Shown here: positions 23,265 to 35,394 of the stretch, in pieces | Numbering within the stretch: position 1 is the stretch's first letter | Layout: each line of letters starts with the position of its first letter | From: Epiperipatus broadwayi | Taxonomy: Eukaryota > Onychophora > Udeonychophora > Euonychophora > Peripatidae | Length of the DNA stretch: 64,000 bases | Direction of reading: 5' to 3' | Assembly (NCBI GenBank): GCA_028023455.1 | Contig: JAQFVV010006340.1 | Location: 2,277,438-2,341,437, forward strand | Made by a program: the position numbers and the translations under genes | Notes under the pieces: generated by a model | The model's database searches: none | The model's input: the letters and a program-made list of their open reading frames with translations, nothing else | What the model was told of the DNA's origin: nothing

Positions 23265-23860
23265 AATAATATTTAAACAGCATTAAACTGTTGCACATGC
23301 GCTTTGGATTTTAAAAATAAAATGAATAAATACTAACATTTCAACCACATAATAAATTCTTTGGAAAAGTTAGAATGGCCATCTATCTTTTCGAACCCAA
23401 AGACTCTATCATGTGGTGGAAGTGTTAGTATTTATTCATTTTACATTTAAAATCCAAAGTGCATGTGCAACAGTTTAGTTCTGTTTAAATATTATTGTTT
23501 ATAAAAAACATCACGCTGTATAAAATAATTGACTTATTTATATAATTCATTTAGTGAAGTTATTATGCTATTTCATGTCAATCACATTATTTTTTATTTT
23601 AGTGCCAATATTATAGATATTCAAATATAATAAGAAATATTAGTTTAAAGCTGCAACAGCTGCTCTCTTTTAGTTGACAGTACCAGTACAATCCTTCATT
23701 TACATAATCCATTTAGGGAAGTTATTAAGCTATTTCATGTCAATCACATTATTTTTCATTTTTAGTGCCACCATAATAAATATTTTAGTGTAATAAGAAA
23801 TATTAGTAAAAGCTGAAACAGCTGTTGCCTTCGAGTTTACAGTATTAGGTAGGTGATATT
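23041..23860. repeat. Diverged tandem repeats of about 150-190 bp around a fold-back element
   Basis: Three units share GCTATTT(A/C)ATGTCAATCAC, ATATTAGT(T)TA and GACAGTACCAGTAC-type words: about 23060-23260, 23530-23700 and 23700-23850. Copy C has the same family at 48110-48340 and 48620-48770. Confidence 0.6.
23265..23496. mobile_element. Fold-back MITE-like element
   Basis: 232 bp with arms of about 90 bp: it starts AATAATATTTAAACAG and ends CTGTTTAAATATTATT. The loop holds a smaller CTTTGG/CCAAAG inversion. The same element lies at the equivalent place in copy C (48343-48578), so it predates the duplication. No coding capacity; superfamily not assigned. Confidence 0.65.
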
Positions 23861-24187
23861 GATACTTTACCATAATTTTAATGTTTCAGTTTTTCTATCA
23901 CTAAATAATGGCAATTCACTTTGATGAATCTCAACTTTTTAAACAAAAGAAAAAATTAAAATAATGGTTTTTACTTCATCTTTTATTAATAATTAATTGA
24001 GATTGTGCTTTATGCAAAAAAGTAAAGCTTGTCTAAATCTTACAAAGTTATATGGCTTAGTGCTTTCAGAGACCTTGAGTCTCCATAATCATAGCCTACA
24101 TTTAACTGAAGTTTAGTTGTGGTTTATGTAAAATTTTATGAAATTTTATAATGAGCATTTTCTGGAGATTGTAAAGCACAATTCTCT

Positions 24188-24637
24188 TCAGTTTATTGCA
24201 TAATTATCATTTGCAATAAAACATGCCTCTTTGATTGATCGTTTCCCATCATTGTGCTCAGTGCACAGTGCCTTTGCTATAGTGGGTTCAAACATATGGC
24301 CGGTTGTATTTTGGTGCTCAAAAAATATGGATCTGTTTTCGTCATTATTTATAGCATTCCTGTACAAATAATGATGTTGAGCTGTTCTTGTTGTGATGCT
24401 GGCACGGGTCTCCCCATAGTATGCTGCTGTACATCCATTGGGTGGGCATGAAATTTTATAAACTGCTTGGGATATTTGATCAGAAGGTATTTTGTTTTTG
24501 GTAATGATTATCATTCTGTTTAATGATGGTGGGGTGTGGAATCCTAGGCCAAAGGATTCTGCAAATATTTTATAAAATTTTCTAGCAATTGATGGTATGT
24601 ATGGAAGCATTATTCTGGGTTTATTGTTTTTGACCAT
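24188..24637 (-). pseudogene. PLE-2 GIY-YIG endonuclease
   Basis: 149 residues covering the post-RT linker and the GIY-YIG nuclease of a PLE. Key features are VYKISC (59-64), YYGET (73-77, the YIG-equivalent), the following R..TR..QHH stretch supplying the usual Arg and His, and a later E-rich helix. PLE endonucleases cut target DNA to prime the RT. The ATG at 24637 is internal to the polyprotein; upstream coding lies in another frame (24709-24927), so the frame is broken near 24640-24710. Confidence 0.8.
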
Positions 24638-24708
24638 GTCAGTTTGTAATTTAGTTTGAAATTGCTTGATCTTTTTATATATAATGTTGGGTGAAAATCC
24701 AACCTTTT

Positions 24709-24927
24709 CTAGATCTTTAATATAATTTGTGAGGTTAATTTTTCCATCAGCTTCAAAGTTACACAGTCTATGATTTCTGTGCAGGAAGAGAGTCCAGCTA
24801 ATTTATAAGAGTTGGGTGAGTTCGAGTTTGGATGTATAAATCCTCGAATTTCTAGTGGTTTAACTGCCATAGCATATGTAAGTTGGTGTGGATCTTTACG
24901 AACTTGAATATCCAACATAAACCACAA
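24709..24927 (-). pseudogene. PLE-2 RT C-terminal fragment
   Basis: Contains FIHPNSNSPNSYKLAGLSSC, resembling the HP..HK.A....L.R pattern after the last RT palm motif of PLEs. The first ~25 residues run into the terminal repeat at 24900-24927 and are not native RT. No palm motifs are present. Confidence 0.6.
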
Positions 24928-25067
24928 CTAAACTTCAGTTAAAAAAGGGCTATGATTATGAAGACTCAAGGTCTTCAAAAGCGCTAAGCCATATAACTTT
25001 GTAAGATTTAGACAAGCTTCACTTTTTTGCGTAAAGCGCAATCTCAATTAATTAAAAGAAAGAATTA

Positions 25068-26430
25068 CAAATAATTAAAAATATTCAAAACCATTAATAT
25101 CTTTAAAGTTAACACGAAACTCAAACTTCAAAAACAAACATATAAATCTATGTGTCAAAACTCAATCTATTATTGATGTCTTGATTAAATGCTTCATATT
25201 TTTGAACTTGGCTGATTGGAGACAGTAAAAAAGTTAATCATACTATGGTATTAAAGTAATATAATAGTATATTTGGTTTATAATCCACTAAGTGCTGGAT
25301 ATTTCCTAATCTAAATATTACCTTGATAATGAAATCTTAAATCCATCTGAGAGCTGATATCAAGGAAAATAAAAGGAACTACAGATTACCACACAATTTC
25401 ATTTAAAAAGAAGAAAATCAAATGTAATTAATTTGGGCTAATTGGTGAAGCTCAACTATGTCTGCATATTAATTTATTGCAATTTAAATATAAGTTTGCA
25501 ATCATAAATTTGAATAACTCCAGATCCCATAATGATTGAATGTGCGTTTAAATTTATTTTTTATGTAGAAAATAATATAATGTTTAAAGTTCTCTTTGTC
25601 TTTATTTTGTAGATACATTCTTGCAGAAAAATTTGACAAAAATAGCAATAAAAATTTTAATATAAAACGTTGTCATACCAAATGCGGAATATGCGATTTT
25701 CACAGTTTCAATGGAATATTACTGTAGAGAAAAAGTGCTGAAATTTTAACCTATAAATTTGTATAGAAAATTGTATATACAGCTACTAAATATTTTAGTA
25801 CGAGGATAATATTGTTTTTAATTACATAACTACTTAAAACATTGTAATGTATATTTGTGAAAGTGGAATTTGTAAATACGTGATGAAATAAAGTGAAATG
25901 GAACTAAATATTAACTAAATAATTTAATTTGTTAAGACAAGGTATTTTGGCTAAATTTACACATTATAAGTGAGAATTTCTTCTACAAATCACTGTTCAT
26001 AGTGTAATTTTTATGCACATGGAAGACAATATTTTATATAATAAGCAAAACTAATCTTTAGTTACATATAGAAGTAGTAAGAGCCAAACATAATACAGTT
26101 CAATTGTTATACAAGTAGACGTAGAGACAGCATTTGGCAAAAAATCAATAAATAAACTTCAGATTACTCTATAACATAAAAAGTGTGTAACATGTACATA
26201 TATGGACTTGGTAACCAATTATGAAAACATAAAATATAGATTACTCTCAATAATTAACTATACCTTAAATTATACCACATTAAACCATACCATACCCCTA
26301 TATTGCCATACAATTAACTCGATACAAAACCTCGTATGTTGTACGGTCGTTAATTTAATATGTTGAAATTATGTTTCTTCCCTCAAATCATCACACGGAT
26401 GATCCCTGAATCTTTTTGGCATCCAAAAAT
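25068..26430. other. Non-coding macro-repeat segment
   Basis: AT-rich, present in copies B (32705-33930) and C (48870-50210). No gene seen. Confidence 0.55.
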
Positions 26431-26960
26431 TTTTTATTCAAATATGTAAAAAAAAATTCACACAATATATAAATATAAAACTAACCAAAGTAAATACATA
26501 TAAAAATCAAAAAATACTTATAAATCCAAGAATTAATACAATATTTTATCCCGAGGACTGGTTTTCATCACACAAAAAAAAAAAACAGTAAAGTGGCGAA
26601 AATTCAATAATTACAGATTTGATAAAATATTATAAATTTAACAAAAAAACCCTGATTGGTCACAAAATCAAACAGAGAATAAATACCCAACCAATGACAA
26701 AATTCAAACAAAAAAAAACTGTTTTCTCCTAATCAACCTTAAATTCTATTTAAATTAAAATAATAAATAAGAAACCCTAATGTGCATACATACAAATATT
26801 AGACTGTGCTCACATGCAAAAAATAGCTGTGCTCACATAAATATTCATTAAAAACTAAAATAGTTATACATATTAATCAAAATTTATTGTTAGTGCAACG
26901 TACAATAATTATTTATTTACTTATATAATAATTATACATAGATATTAAACATCTATATCA
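26430..26960 (-). repeat. PLE-1 terminal repeat (pLTR), copy A, minus orientation
   Basis: Lies downstream of the minus-strand GIY-YIG remnant and is inverted relative to about 27862-28290. Minus strand positions 26564-26570 read GTGATGA, followed by the AAACCAG...C(G/T)GG(G/T)T hairpin and AAAA in place of GAAA, a damaged hammerhead-like core. Equivalent arms are at 34070-34500 and 50335-50760. Confidence 0.65.
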
Positions 26961-27099
26961 CCAATCTTTACATAAAAAAATTTTATATAAGAAATTTTTT
27001 TCACGTAAAAATACTCACATATAAAAATCATTTAAAAAACCAGGTAACTTAAAGATGTAAAAGTTCCAATGTTTAATTTCAATCCATGTGAGTCTAAGG

Positions 27100-27836
27100 T
27101 CTTCAGTTTAAAAATAAACGAACTCTCCTTTTGTTTCCTGTCTCTCTTGTAGAAGAAAAACCCTCCTGAAGAATTACTACTCTTAAATCATCAATTGAAT
27201 GATTCGATAAATTACAGTGTTTTGAAACCGGTCTATCTTCAATCTTGAGCAAATGTCAAATCTATGATTAGTCATTCTGACTTGTAAACTATTTGTTGAC
27301 TAACCTATATACTGGTTTAAACATCTACAACACTCTATCAAATATATCAACTTAACACTTTTACATGTAACATAATTGGGAATATACCATTTGAAATTAC
27401 GCTTCCTAGTAGTTAACACCACTTTTGTCCCAACAATGTGTTTACATGTAAAACATCTTTCTTTGGTTCTCACATGGATAACATCAATTTTTCTGTACAG
27501 ACCAACTAATAAAATTTGTTTTGACAAGTATATCTCAAGTGAACTATATTTTTGGTATACAACTTTAGGTGGATCGAAAAAAATAGATTTTAAATAATCT
27601 GTGGAGTGTAATATGTTAAAATGATTCACTAATATCCGGTTAATATTAAGTAAATCCCTATTTAAAGTAAGAACCAAAGGTGGAACGTGTAATTGTTTTT
27701 TACATGGATTGAATTTAAACATTGACACTATTACGTCTTTAGGATAACTGGTCTCCTTAACGATTTTTATACGAGTTTTTTTAGGTGAAAAACTTTCTTT
27801 TATGAGATTTTTTTGTTTATATTTTAATGTAAACAT
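27100..27836 (-). pseudogene. PLE-1 thumb, zinc motif and GIY-YIG endonuclease, copy A
   Basis: A 178-residue frame (27300-27836) covers the C-terminal half of a PLE protein: a linker with PLVLTLNRDLLNINRILVNH, a Cys/His zinc motif starting CFTCKH, then LIYLIECCRC and QYIG, the GIY-YIG signature. A stop right after YIG cuts the nuclease; the C-terminal half follows in a damaged frame. No RT is fused directly upstream; the frame is cut at about 27840 by an inverted terminal repeat, so this is a 5'-truncated copy. Confidence 0.75.
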
Positions 27837-27861
27837 TGGTAATAGAGATGTAAAAAATCTG

Positions 27862-28290
27862 TGTTTAATTGCTATATAGGTAAATAATTAATTATTGTAC
27901 TTTGCACTAACAATTATTTTTGATTAACATATATAAGTCTTTTAATTTTTAATAAATATTTATGTGAGCACAGCTATTTTTTATATGTGAGAACAGTCTA
28001 ATTTTTGTAAGTATGCACATTTGGATTATTTTTATTATTTCAATTTAAATAGAATTTTAGCTGTATTAGCAGGAATGTATTATTTTGTTTGTTTGAATTT
28101 TGTCATTGGTTGGGTTAGATATTCTGTGTTAGATTTTGTTACCAATCACGATTTTTTGTTTGATTTATCACATTTTATCAAATCTGTAATTTTTGAATAT
28201 CGCCATCTTACTGTGCATTTTTTCTTTCTGATGAAAACCAGTCCTCTGGTTAAAATATTATATTATTTCTTGGATTTATAAATCTTTTTA
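27862..28290 (+). repeat. PLE-1 terminal repeat, plus orientation, copy A
   Basis: Inverted copy of the 26510-26950 arm, next to the truncated 5' end of the GIY-YIG remnant. It carries CTGATGA at 28228-28234, a 6-bp hairpin, then AAAA at the GAAA position. A short plus-strand frame follows (28305-28592) that may be the head of another PLE copy. Confidence 0.65.
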
Positions 28291-28304
28291 GTTTATTTAT
28301 ATAT

Positions 28305-28592
28305 ATGCAATCAATAAAACAATACAATGCTCGATTACATCCTAAATTTTACAAAAATACTTATACAACCATGGTTTTTTCTACTACTAACAAACTTTCT
28401 GAAGTAAAAATCAAACTAAAGGAACTAACATATATACAAAGAAACAAACCTTCCCATAATTCATTTCAAATTTCACCTGCCCTTATTATAAAAAGAAGTC
28501 ATCATATAAGATTGACTGCTTCAGAATCAAAATTTTTATCGTTATTGTCTTCTTTATTCTTATTTTCAACTCATTTTTTCCTAAAAAAATAA
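28305..28592 (+). pseudogene. Possible PLE N-terminal fragment after the plus-strand terminal repeat
   Basis: A 95-residue basic frame beginning MQSIKQYNARLHPKFYKNTY directly downstream of the plus-orientation terminal repeat. Copy B has the diverged equivalent (about 35831-36069). It has no recognisable domain. Its place fits the start of a PLE ORF joined head-to-head with the minus-strand RT, but it could be a chance frame. Confidence 0.3.
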
Positions 28593-28679
28593 ACCAAGCA
28601 TTGTAAACCTTATTTTACGACCTGTATTCATTTCATAAATATATAAAGCTGAGTTAAGATACCTATATGAACCACAGTC

Positions 28680-30140
28680 ATTTCATTAATGCTAAATTTA
28701 AAACTTACCACAGCTACAGGGAATCTTTTAAACAATACCAGGAATAGACCTACTACCAATAGACGGCTTTGAATCATTAAGTAACGAATGCAAATCAGAA
28801 CCTTTTTTCCATGTAACTTTCATTACACCTAACAAACGACTACTTTTATCAACCAAATTATATATTGAAGCTTAAATGGTAAAGACATATACTCATTAAT
28901 GTTACCAATAAAATATTTACCATCAAAATCATGACTATAAACTTTATTATTAAATACACCTTTTTTAATAAAATCATGGTTATAACCCAATACCCCATAT
29001 CCGGCATCAAATTGACTTCTTTGAATATCAGCATCATTATTAAAATTTTTAACTTTTCTATTCATACAACAAAAATCCAACAAAGATATTTTTATGCATA
29101 AAAGGCTGATAAATATCAGGCCATGCATATTTCTCAAATTCTTAGGTTTTACCAAAAGGACAACAAAACAAAACATAATTAAGCTTCTCAACAGTTAAAT
29201 CTAAAAACTTTAATTTTACAAAATCAAAACTATCCTCTTCAGTAGTAATCTTAATACTAGAATCAAAAGCATTCAAAACACATAATAACTCATCTAATTT
29301 TTTTTTCTGAATAACAAACAAACAATCATCAACATACCTAACAAATAATTTTATAGAACATGAAAACAGATTAATAACACAACACTCCAAGTAATTAATA
29401 TAGATAGCACACATCAAATGAGAAATAACATAACCAATAACCCAGCCTTTTTAATCTTATAAAACACATCATTAGGCTTAAAACACATTGAATCCTCTAA
29501 CAGTTAGAAGCAAATCATGAAAACCTTAATCTTATCCTCAGAAAAACATTCCAATTTCTCTAAAATTGAAAGAAAAACATCTATACTTTTTAATCTATTA
29601 ACCAATTGGTACATATTTTCAATGTCTAGAACATCAAAAACACACTCATCATCCAAAACAAAAACATTTATTGTCTTATAATCTTCAAAAGAATAAGAAA
29701 CACCAAACTGACCCAATTTGATGTAGTCCTTAAAATATTTTATAATAAATTTTGATATTTTATCACCAATTACTCCTGTAATACCAAAAATACATCTCAA
29801 AGGAAAATGAACTTTTTGAGACTTCAAATTAATGAAAACATTTGGAGCCACATAATCACAAGTATAACAAATTAAATAAGTAGCTCTATCACAAAACTTT
29901 TTATTTTCCATAACTTTCATAATCTTAATTAATTTACATTTTATTTTTTACCAGGATCAGAATCAAAAATAGCATATTTTCCATTATTCAATTCTAAAGA
30001 AACTTTCATTTTAAAATCAATATTATTTAACAATAGAAACCAGACACCTTTATGTTCTTTTAACAAAACAACCTTTTGGCTTTTTTTAACAAAACTAATT
30101 TCCTTATGGGCAAAAACAAATTTTTACCTTTTAAGTTATT
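28680..30140 (-). pseudogene. PLE-1 reverse transcriptase, copy A
   Basis: Minus-strand RT in several frames. From N- to C-terminus: a KGV.FLLLNNIDFK-like RT1 region (about 30040-30130), then 29504-29920 with FPLRCIFG and the motif A region VFDVLDIENMY, then 29142-29417 with RYVDDCLFV (catalytic motif C) and LKFLDLTVEK, then 28829-29191 with the post-palm region. Near 28700 it reads KIPCSCGKF, like the start of a PLE GIY-YIG domain, and then stops matching. PLE RTs copy their RNA at a nick and are related to telomerase. This copy is dead: multiple frameshifts, endonuclease lost. Confidence 0.8.
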
Positions 30141-30309
30141 GACTATTCAAAATATCTTGGCAATAACCTTTATTTTTATCAACAATATTACTACTATTTT
30201 CAATGGCAGAAATAAAATAAAACTACATTCTTATTAGCAAAAAAAAACAAAACCAGGACGCTTAACTAAAATAGCTAAATCAGATACATTCAAAACATAA
30301 ATTGATAAA

Positions 30310-31564
30310 TTTAAAACTGATGAAGCTTTAGGCCTTTTTTTGTAACACCCAAATGTAAAGTGATTTTCTTTCACAAAACTTTTATTTTCAGCCTTTCCAG
30401 ACAACCACTTAAATTAGTTAAAATACTTATTACTCTAACTTACTTCACACTTACTTCTAAACCACGTTAAAAAAGAATTTAAAAGTGAATAATTTAAATT
30501 TCATCTAAACAACAATCTGCTTTAATCATTTTATATCTGTCAATTAAATTAGATAAACTACTCATAATCTGCATAATAAATTATTTAAGAAGGAATCTTT
30601 TAAAATTTACAATAAAATCACAATCATAAAATAAAACCAATTTCCTATCCAACTTACTATGATATAAAACACATTTGAAAACCTACAATATTTAAGAAAA
30701 TTTACCCGAGTTTTTAAAGACTCTATTCCATTTATGGTTTTGCATTTTTATTTTTGCTACTATAGTGTTATATGTATACAAACATTTAAGTGTTAAAATA
30801 TTGTTCCTTGGACATTTTCTCTTACAGTAATATATAAAAACATTTTAAACGAACTTTTATGCTTGATTTCATTTTTTTGGACCATCCTTCATATCATACA
30901 CCTAATCTACTACAAATTATAATCAATTGAAAATCATAACTATCGATTTACACTAAGGTGTCATTTTGTAACATGTTGTTCTTGATAAAAATCACATACT
31001 ACATTCCAACACAAAATATATGCCACAACATTTACTTATCAAATAGAATCCATTTCATGGAAACCCTTGTGTGGATCTCTATATCAATACAACATCGATA
31101 AAATAAATTTTCAAAAATGGTCTCAAATTTTATACAATTCTAATATGTACAATCCAACAAACAATTAACATAATTTTCGATTTGGTAAATATTTCCCATA
31201 TGTCTTTACGACCTGTGAAATCACTCCCACATATGCATTACACCATATCTGATCATGCCTGAAAATTATATCCACATTATTTTTGTCTACTTATATTTAG
31301 ATGATGAGAAAACTGTAATCAACATCACCAAAAAACAATTTCATAAAAAATTTAAATTCTGATCATTTTAAACAAAGCATTATCATTTTTCACTTTAACT
31401 TAATTTTTAATTATGTCACAAAAACCATTGCTTAAGATATACACAAACTGTCAATAGTAAACCATGAATAACTCATTTCCATAAAGAATCAAAAACAAAA
31501 TATTACCATTATTTATGTCAAGTCTTAATAATTATTTGTTAATTATATATTCATTTTGCAAAAA
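30310..31564. other. Non-coding macro-repeat start, copy B
   Basis: Equivalent of 1-1334 with small indels. No gene seen. Confidence 0.55.
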
Positions 31565-31831
31565 TTAAAAAATAAATATGAATAGATTATTTGAGTCACA
31601 CACAAAAAAAGACTTTCTTGACACATCAATATTAGTGTATACTTCTGCTCTTACCTCAGGTTGAGAAACTGTAACTTCATATATAGCTATAATTCTAGAG
31701 GACTCCAAAACAAATTCATAAACAAACTGGAATGCTGATATCAAAACATCAAAAATTAACAAACCAAAAAAACATACATTGTCACTGATGTCAATTACAA
31801 TTATAACGAAGCTTCTAACAAAAAAAGTCAA
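31565..31831 (-). pseudogene. Exon-like decayed coding fragment, copy B
   Basis: Equivalent of 1335-1553 with the same YEFVLESSRIIAIYEV core, then a diverged tail with EVRAEVYTNIDVSRK. A GATATCAG acceptor-like site precedes the core on the minus strand, and AAAGT follows RK. Unrecognised. Confidence 0.3.
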
Positions 31832-34069
31832 TATTAATGAATCTAAAATAAATTATAGATCTAAACAATTTCTCATTCCGACATTGCATTATCTCACTTT
31901 AATTCAACTTGTAAAAAATATGAAGTTTTACTTTTTTGCAAGATTATACTAAATTCTGTCATGAAAATGTTGAATGATAGTGTTTATGCAAGTACTCATT
32001 GATTGATATTTGTATATTATAAACAAAAAAACGTGCATTTCTATATAATTACTAATTAAGATATTAATGTATCCCTATAGAGATAAAAAATATATTTATT
32101 TTGTGGAATTTTTCATTGTGAATCAGATAATAACATAATCACCATTAAAATGTTTTCAATTTCTTAATGAATTGGTACAAATCAGAAAAAAATATTCTGT
32201 ACATTGTCTGACATTATTGTTAGCATATATTTTTATATTGCATCTGTTCTAAATATTTTTGTGGAAAAATATGAAGGAAGTTATTGCTTCAAAGACTAAC
32301 TCTGTTTTTTCAATCAATGATGGCATTAAATGTATTTTATGATCTATCATTACTTATAAACATTTTTACTGTTTCTTATTATGGTAGATAAGACATTAGT
32401 AATTTATTAAGGAGCACAACATTGTCCATTGCTGAAACAATTAAACATATTTTAATTAGGATATTGCACACAAAACATAAATTTAAAACATATATTTTTA
32501 AATCTACTATGATATTATGAATGGGAGTTTATTGAATAATGTGTTAATTTTCTCAAAATCCAGTTGAGATATATGCAAGTGATGGTTACGTATAACTCTA
32601 AAAGTATAGACTTATAATGGACTTTATATTCTAATTTTATATTATATGATCCTATATATAACATTCTGACTGATATGGATAATATAATAATAATACATCT
32701 TTATTAAAAATTTTCAAAACCATTAATATCTCTAAAATTTACACGAAACTCAAACTTCAAAAACAAACATATAATTATATGTATAAAAAATCAATCAACA
32801 TTAAATGCTACATATTTTTGAACTTGTCGTGATTGGAAACAGTAAAAAAGTTAATCATACTATGTTATTTAAGTAATATAAAACTATAGTTGGTTTTTAA
32901 TCTATTATGTGCTGGAAATTTTGTAATCTAAATATTATCTTGATAATAAAATCTTATTAAAGTGAAAAAAATCAAATGTAATTAATTTGGGCTAATTGGT
33001 GAAGCTCAACGTTCTCTGCATATTAATTTATTGCAATTTAAATATAAGTTTGCAAATATAAATTTAAATAACTGCAGATCGCATAATGATTGGGCGTGCG
33101 TTTAAATATAGTTTTTATCTAGAAAATAATATGAAGTCAAAAGTTCTCCTTGTCTTTATTTTGTAGATACATTTTTGCAGATAAATTTGACAAAAATAGC
33201 AATAAAAATTTTAATATAAAACGTTATCATACCAAATGCGGAATACGTGATTTTTACAGTTTCAATGAAATATTACTGTAGAGAAAAAGTGCTGAAAGTT
33301 TAACCTATAAATTTGTACAAAAAATTGTTTATACAGCTACTAAATATTTTAATACTAGGATAATATTGTTCTTAATTACATAACTATTTAAAACATTGTA
33401 ATGTATATTTGTAAAAGTGGAAGTTCTAAATACATGTTGAAGTAAAGTGATATGGAATTAAATATTTAATAAGCATTTCAATTTGTTAAGACAAAATATT
33501 ATGGCTAAATTCACACATTATAAGTGAGAATTTCTCCTACAAATCATTGTTCATATTGTAATTTTTTTATGCATATGGAAGACAATTTTTCATATAATAA
33601 ACAATACTAATCTTTAATTACATATAGAAGTAGTAAGAACCAAATATAAACAGTCCAATGGTTATTCAACTAGATGTAGAGACAGCATTTGGAACAAAAC
33701 TAATAAATAAACTTCAAAATACTCTATAACAAAAAAAGTGCGTAACATGTACATATATAGACTTGTTAACCAATTATGAAAACATAAAATATAGATTACT
33801 CTCAATAATTAACTATAACTTAAATTATACCACATTAACCCATACTGTACCCCTTTATTGCCAAATAATTATCTCGATACAAAACCACATAAGTTGTACC
33901 TTAATTAATTTAATATGTTGACATATAGATTCTTTCCTCAAATCATCACACGGATGATCCCTGAATTTTTTTGGCATCCAAATTTTTTTCATTCAAATAG
34001 GTAAAACAAAGTCACATTATATATAAATATAAAACTAACCAAAGTAAATACATATAAAAACTAAAAAAT
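31832..34069. other. Non-coding, spans the copy B deletion junction near 32705
   Basis: Left part equals 1560-2460 and right part equals 25075-26500 of copy A. No gene seen. Confidence 0.6.
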
Positions 34070-34500
34070 ACTTATAAATTCAAGAAATAATATAATATTT
34101 CAACCCGAGGACTGGTTTTCATCACAAATAAAAAAAACCCAATAAAATGGCGATATTCAATAATTACATATTTGATAAAATATTTCAAATTTAACAAAAA
34201 AACCTTGATTGGTAACAAAATATAACAGAGAATAACTACCCACCCAATGACAAAATTCAAACAAAAAAAAAACTGTTTCCTTCTAATCAATCTTAAAATG
34301 CTATTTAAATTGAAATAATAAATAACAAACCCTAATGTGCATACATACAAAAATTAGACTGTGCTCACATGCAAAAAATGGCTGTGCTCACATAAATATT
34401 CATTAAAAACTAAAATAGTTATACATAGTAATGAAAACATATTGTTAGTGCAACACACAATAATTATTTATTTACTTATATAACAATGAAACATAGATAT
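34070..34500 (-). repeat. PLE-1 terminal repeat, minus orientation, copy B
   Basis: Matches 26510-26950. On the minus strand GTGATGA (34119-34125), a hairpin and GAAA (34098-34101) are present: a hammerhead-like core with its first C changed to G. Confidence 0.65.
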
Positions 34501-34666
34501 TCAACATCCATATGACCAATATTTACATAAAAAAATCTCATATAAAAAAATATGTCACATAAAAAACTCACATATAAAAATACTTTAGCAGACCACTAAC
34601 TTAAAGATGTAAAAGTTCCAATGTTTAATTTGAATTCTAGTGGGTCTAAGGTCTTCAGTTTAAAAA

Positions 34667-35340
34667 TCAACAAACTCTCCTTTTGTTGCCTCTCCCTTGT
34701 AGAAAAAAACCCTCCTGAAGAATTACTACTTTTAAATCATCAATTGAATGATTCGGTAAATTACAGTGTTTTGAAACCGGTCTATCTTCATTCTCATGCA
34801 AAATGTCAAATCTATGATTAGTCATTCTGATTTGTAAACTATTTGCTGACTCACCTATATACTGGTGTAAACATCTACAACACTCTATCAAATATATCAA
34901 CTTAACACTTTTACACGTAACATAATTGAGAATATACCATTTGAAATTACGCTATTTAGTAGTTAACACCACTTTTGTCACAACAATATGTTTACATGTA
35001 AAACATCTTTCTTTGGTCCTCACATGGAAAAAAACTATTTTACTGTACAGAACTCCTACAAAAATTTGTTTTGACAAGTATATCGAATACAACTTTAGGT
35101 AGATCGAAAAAAATAGATTTTAAATAATCTGAGGAGTGTAATATGTTAAAATGATTCACTAATTTCCGGTTAATATTAAGTAAATCCCTATTAAAAGTAA
35201 GAACCAAAGGTGGAACGTGTAATTGTTTTTTACACGGACTTAATTTAAACATTGAAACTATTACGTCTTTAGGATAACTGGTCTCCTAAACGATTTTTAT
35301 ATTCGAGTTTTTTATGTGAAAAACTTTCTTTTATGAGGTT
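34667..35340 (-). pseudogene. PLE-1 GIY-YIG endonuclease, copy B
   Basis: The C-terminal frame 34667-34900 keeps IYLIECCRC, QYIGESANSL, the following R..NHR and the SKHCNLP..H segment, so the nuclease core is better kept than in copy A. Upstream the zinc motif is in another frame and 35040-35252 carries the linker with a shorter end; a ~40-bp deletion relative to copy A lies near 35085. Truncated at about 35345 by the inverted terminal repeat. Confidence 0.7.
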
Positions 35341-35394
35341 TTTTGTTTATTTTTTTATGTAAACATTGGTAATAGCATGTTTAAAATCTGTCTT

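Larger units (their letters stand above)
23959..25053 (-). mobile_element. Penelope-like element with inverted terminal repeats (PLE-2)
   Basis: 1095 bp inserted in copy A only, between 14-bp target duplications (aaaagaaaaaatta 23945-23958, aaaagaaagaatta 25054-25067); copy C has the uninterrupted site near 48860. About 130 bp at each end are inverted copies (about 24000-24130 and 24900-25047). The coding part keeps only the end of the RT and the GIY-YIG endonuclease, so the element is 5'-truncated. Confidence 0.8.
1..30309. repeat. Macro-repeat copy A (about 15.7 kb unit plus four insertions)
   Basis: First and most complete copy of a giant direct repeat. Position 1 lines up with 30310 (copy B) and 39029 (copy C), all starting with a TTTRAAAC...GATGAAG-like stretch. 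Identity to C is about 90-95 percent where I compared by eye. After subtracting the insertions at 4493-7169, 7936-10597, about 14267-22422 and 23959-25053, the unit is about 15.7 kb. It ends in the N-terminal part of the PLE reverse transcriptase, directly before copy B. Apart from the PLE (about 26430-30140) I recognise no gene in the unit. Confidence 0.85.

Noticed and set aside
30319-30345. CTGATGA at the macro-repeat start as a hammerhead core
   Set aside because: Followed by AGCTTTAGGCC without GAAA, and not conserved in copies A and C.
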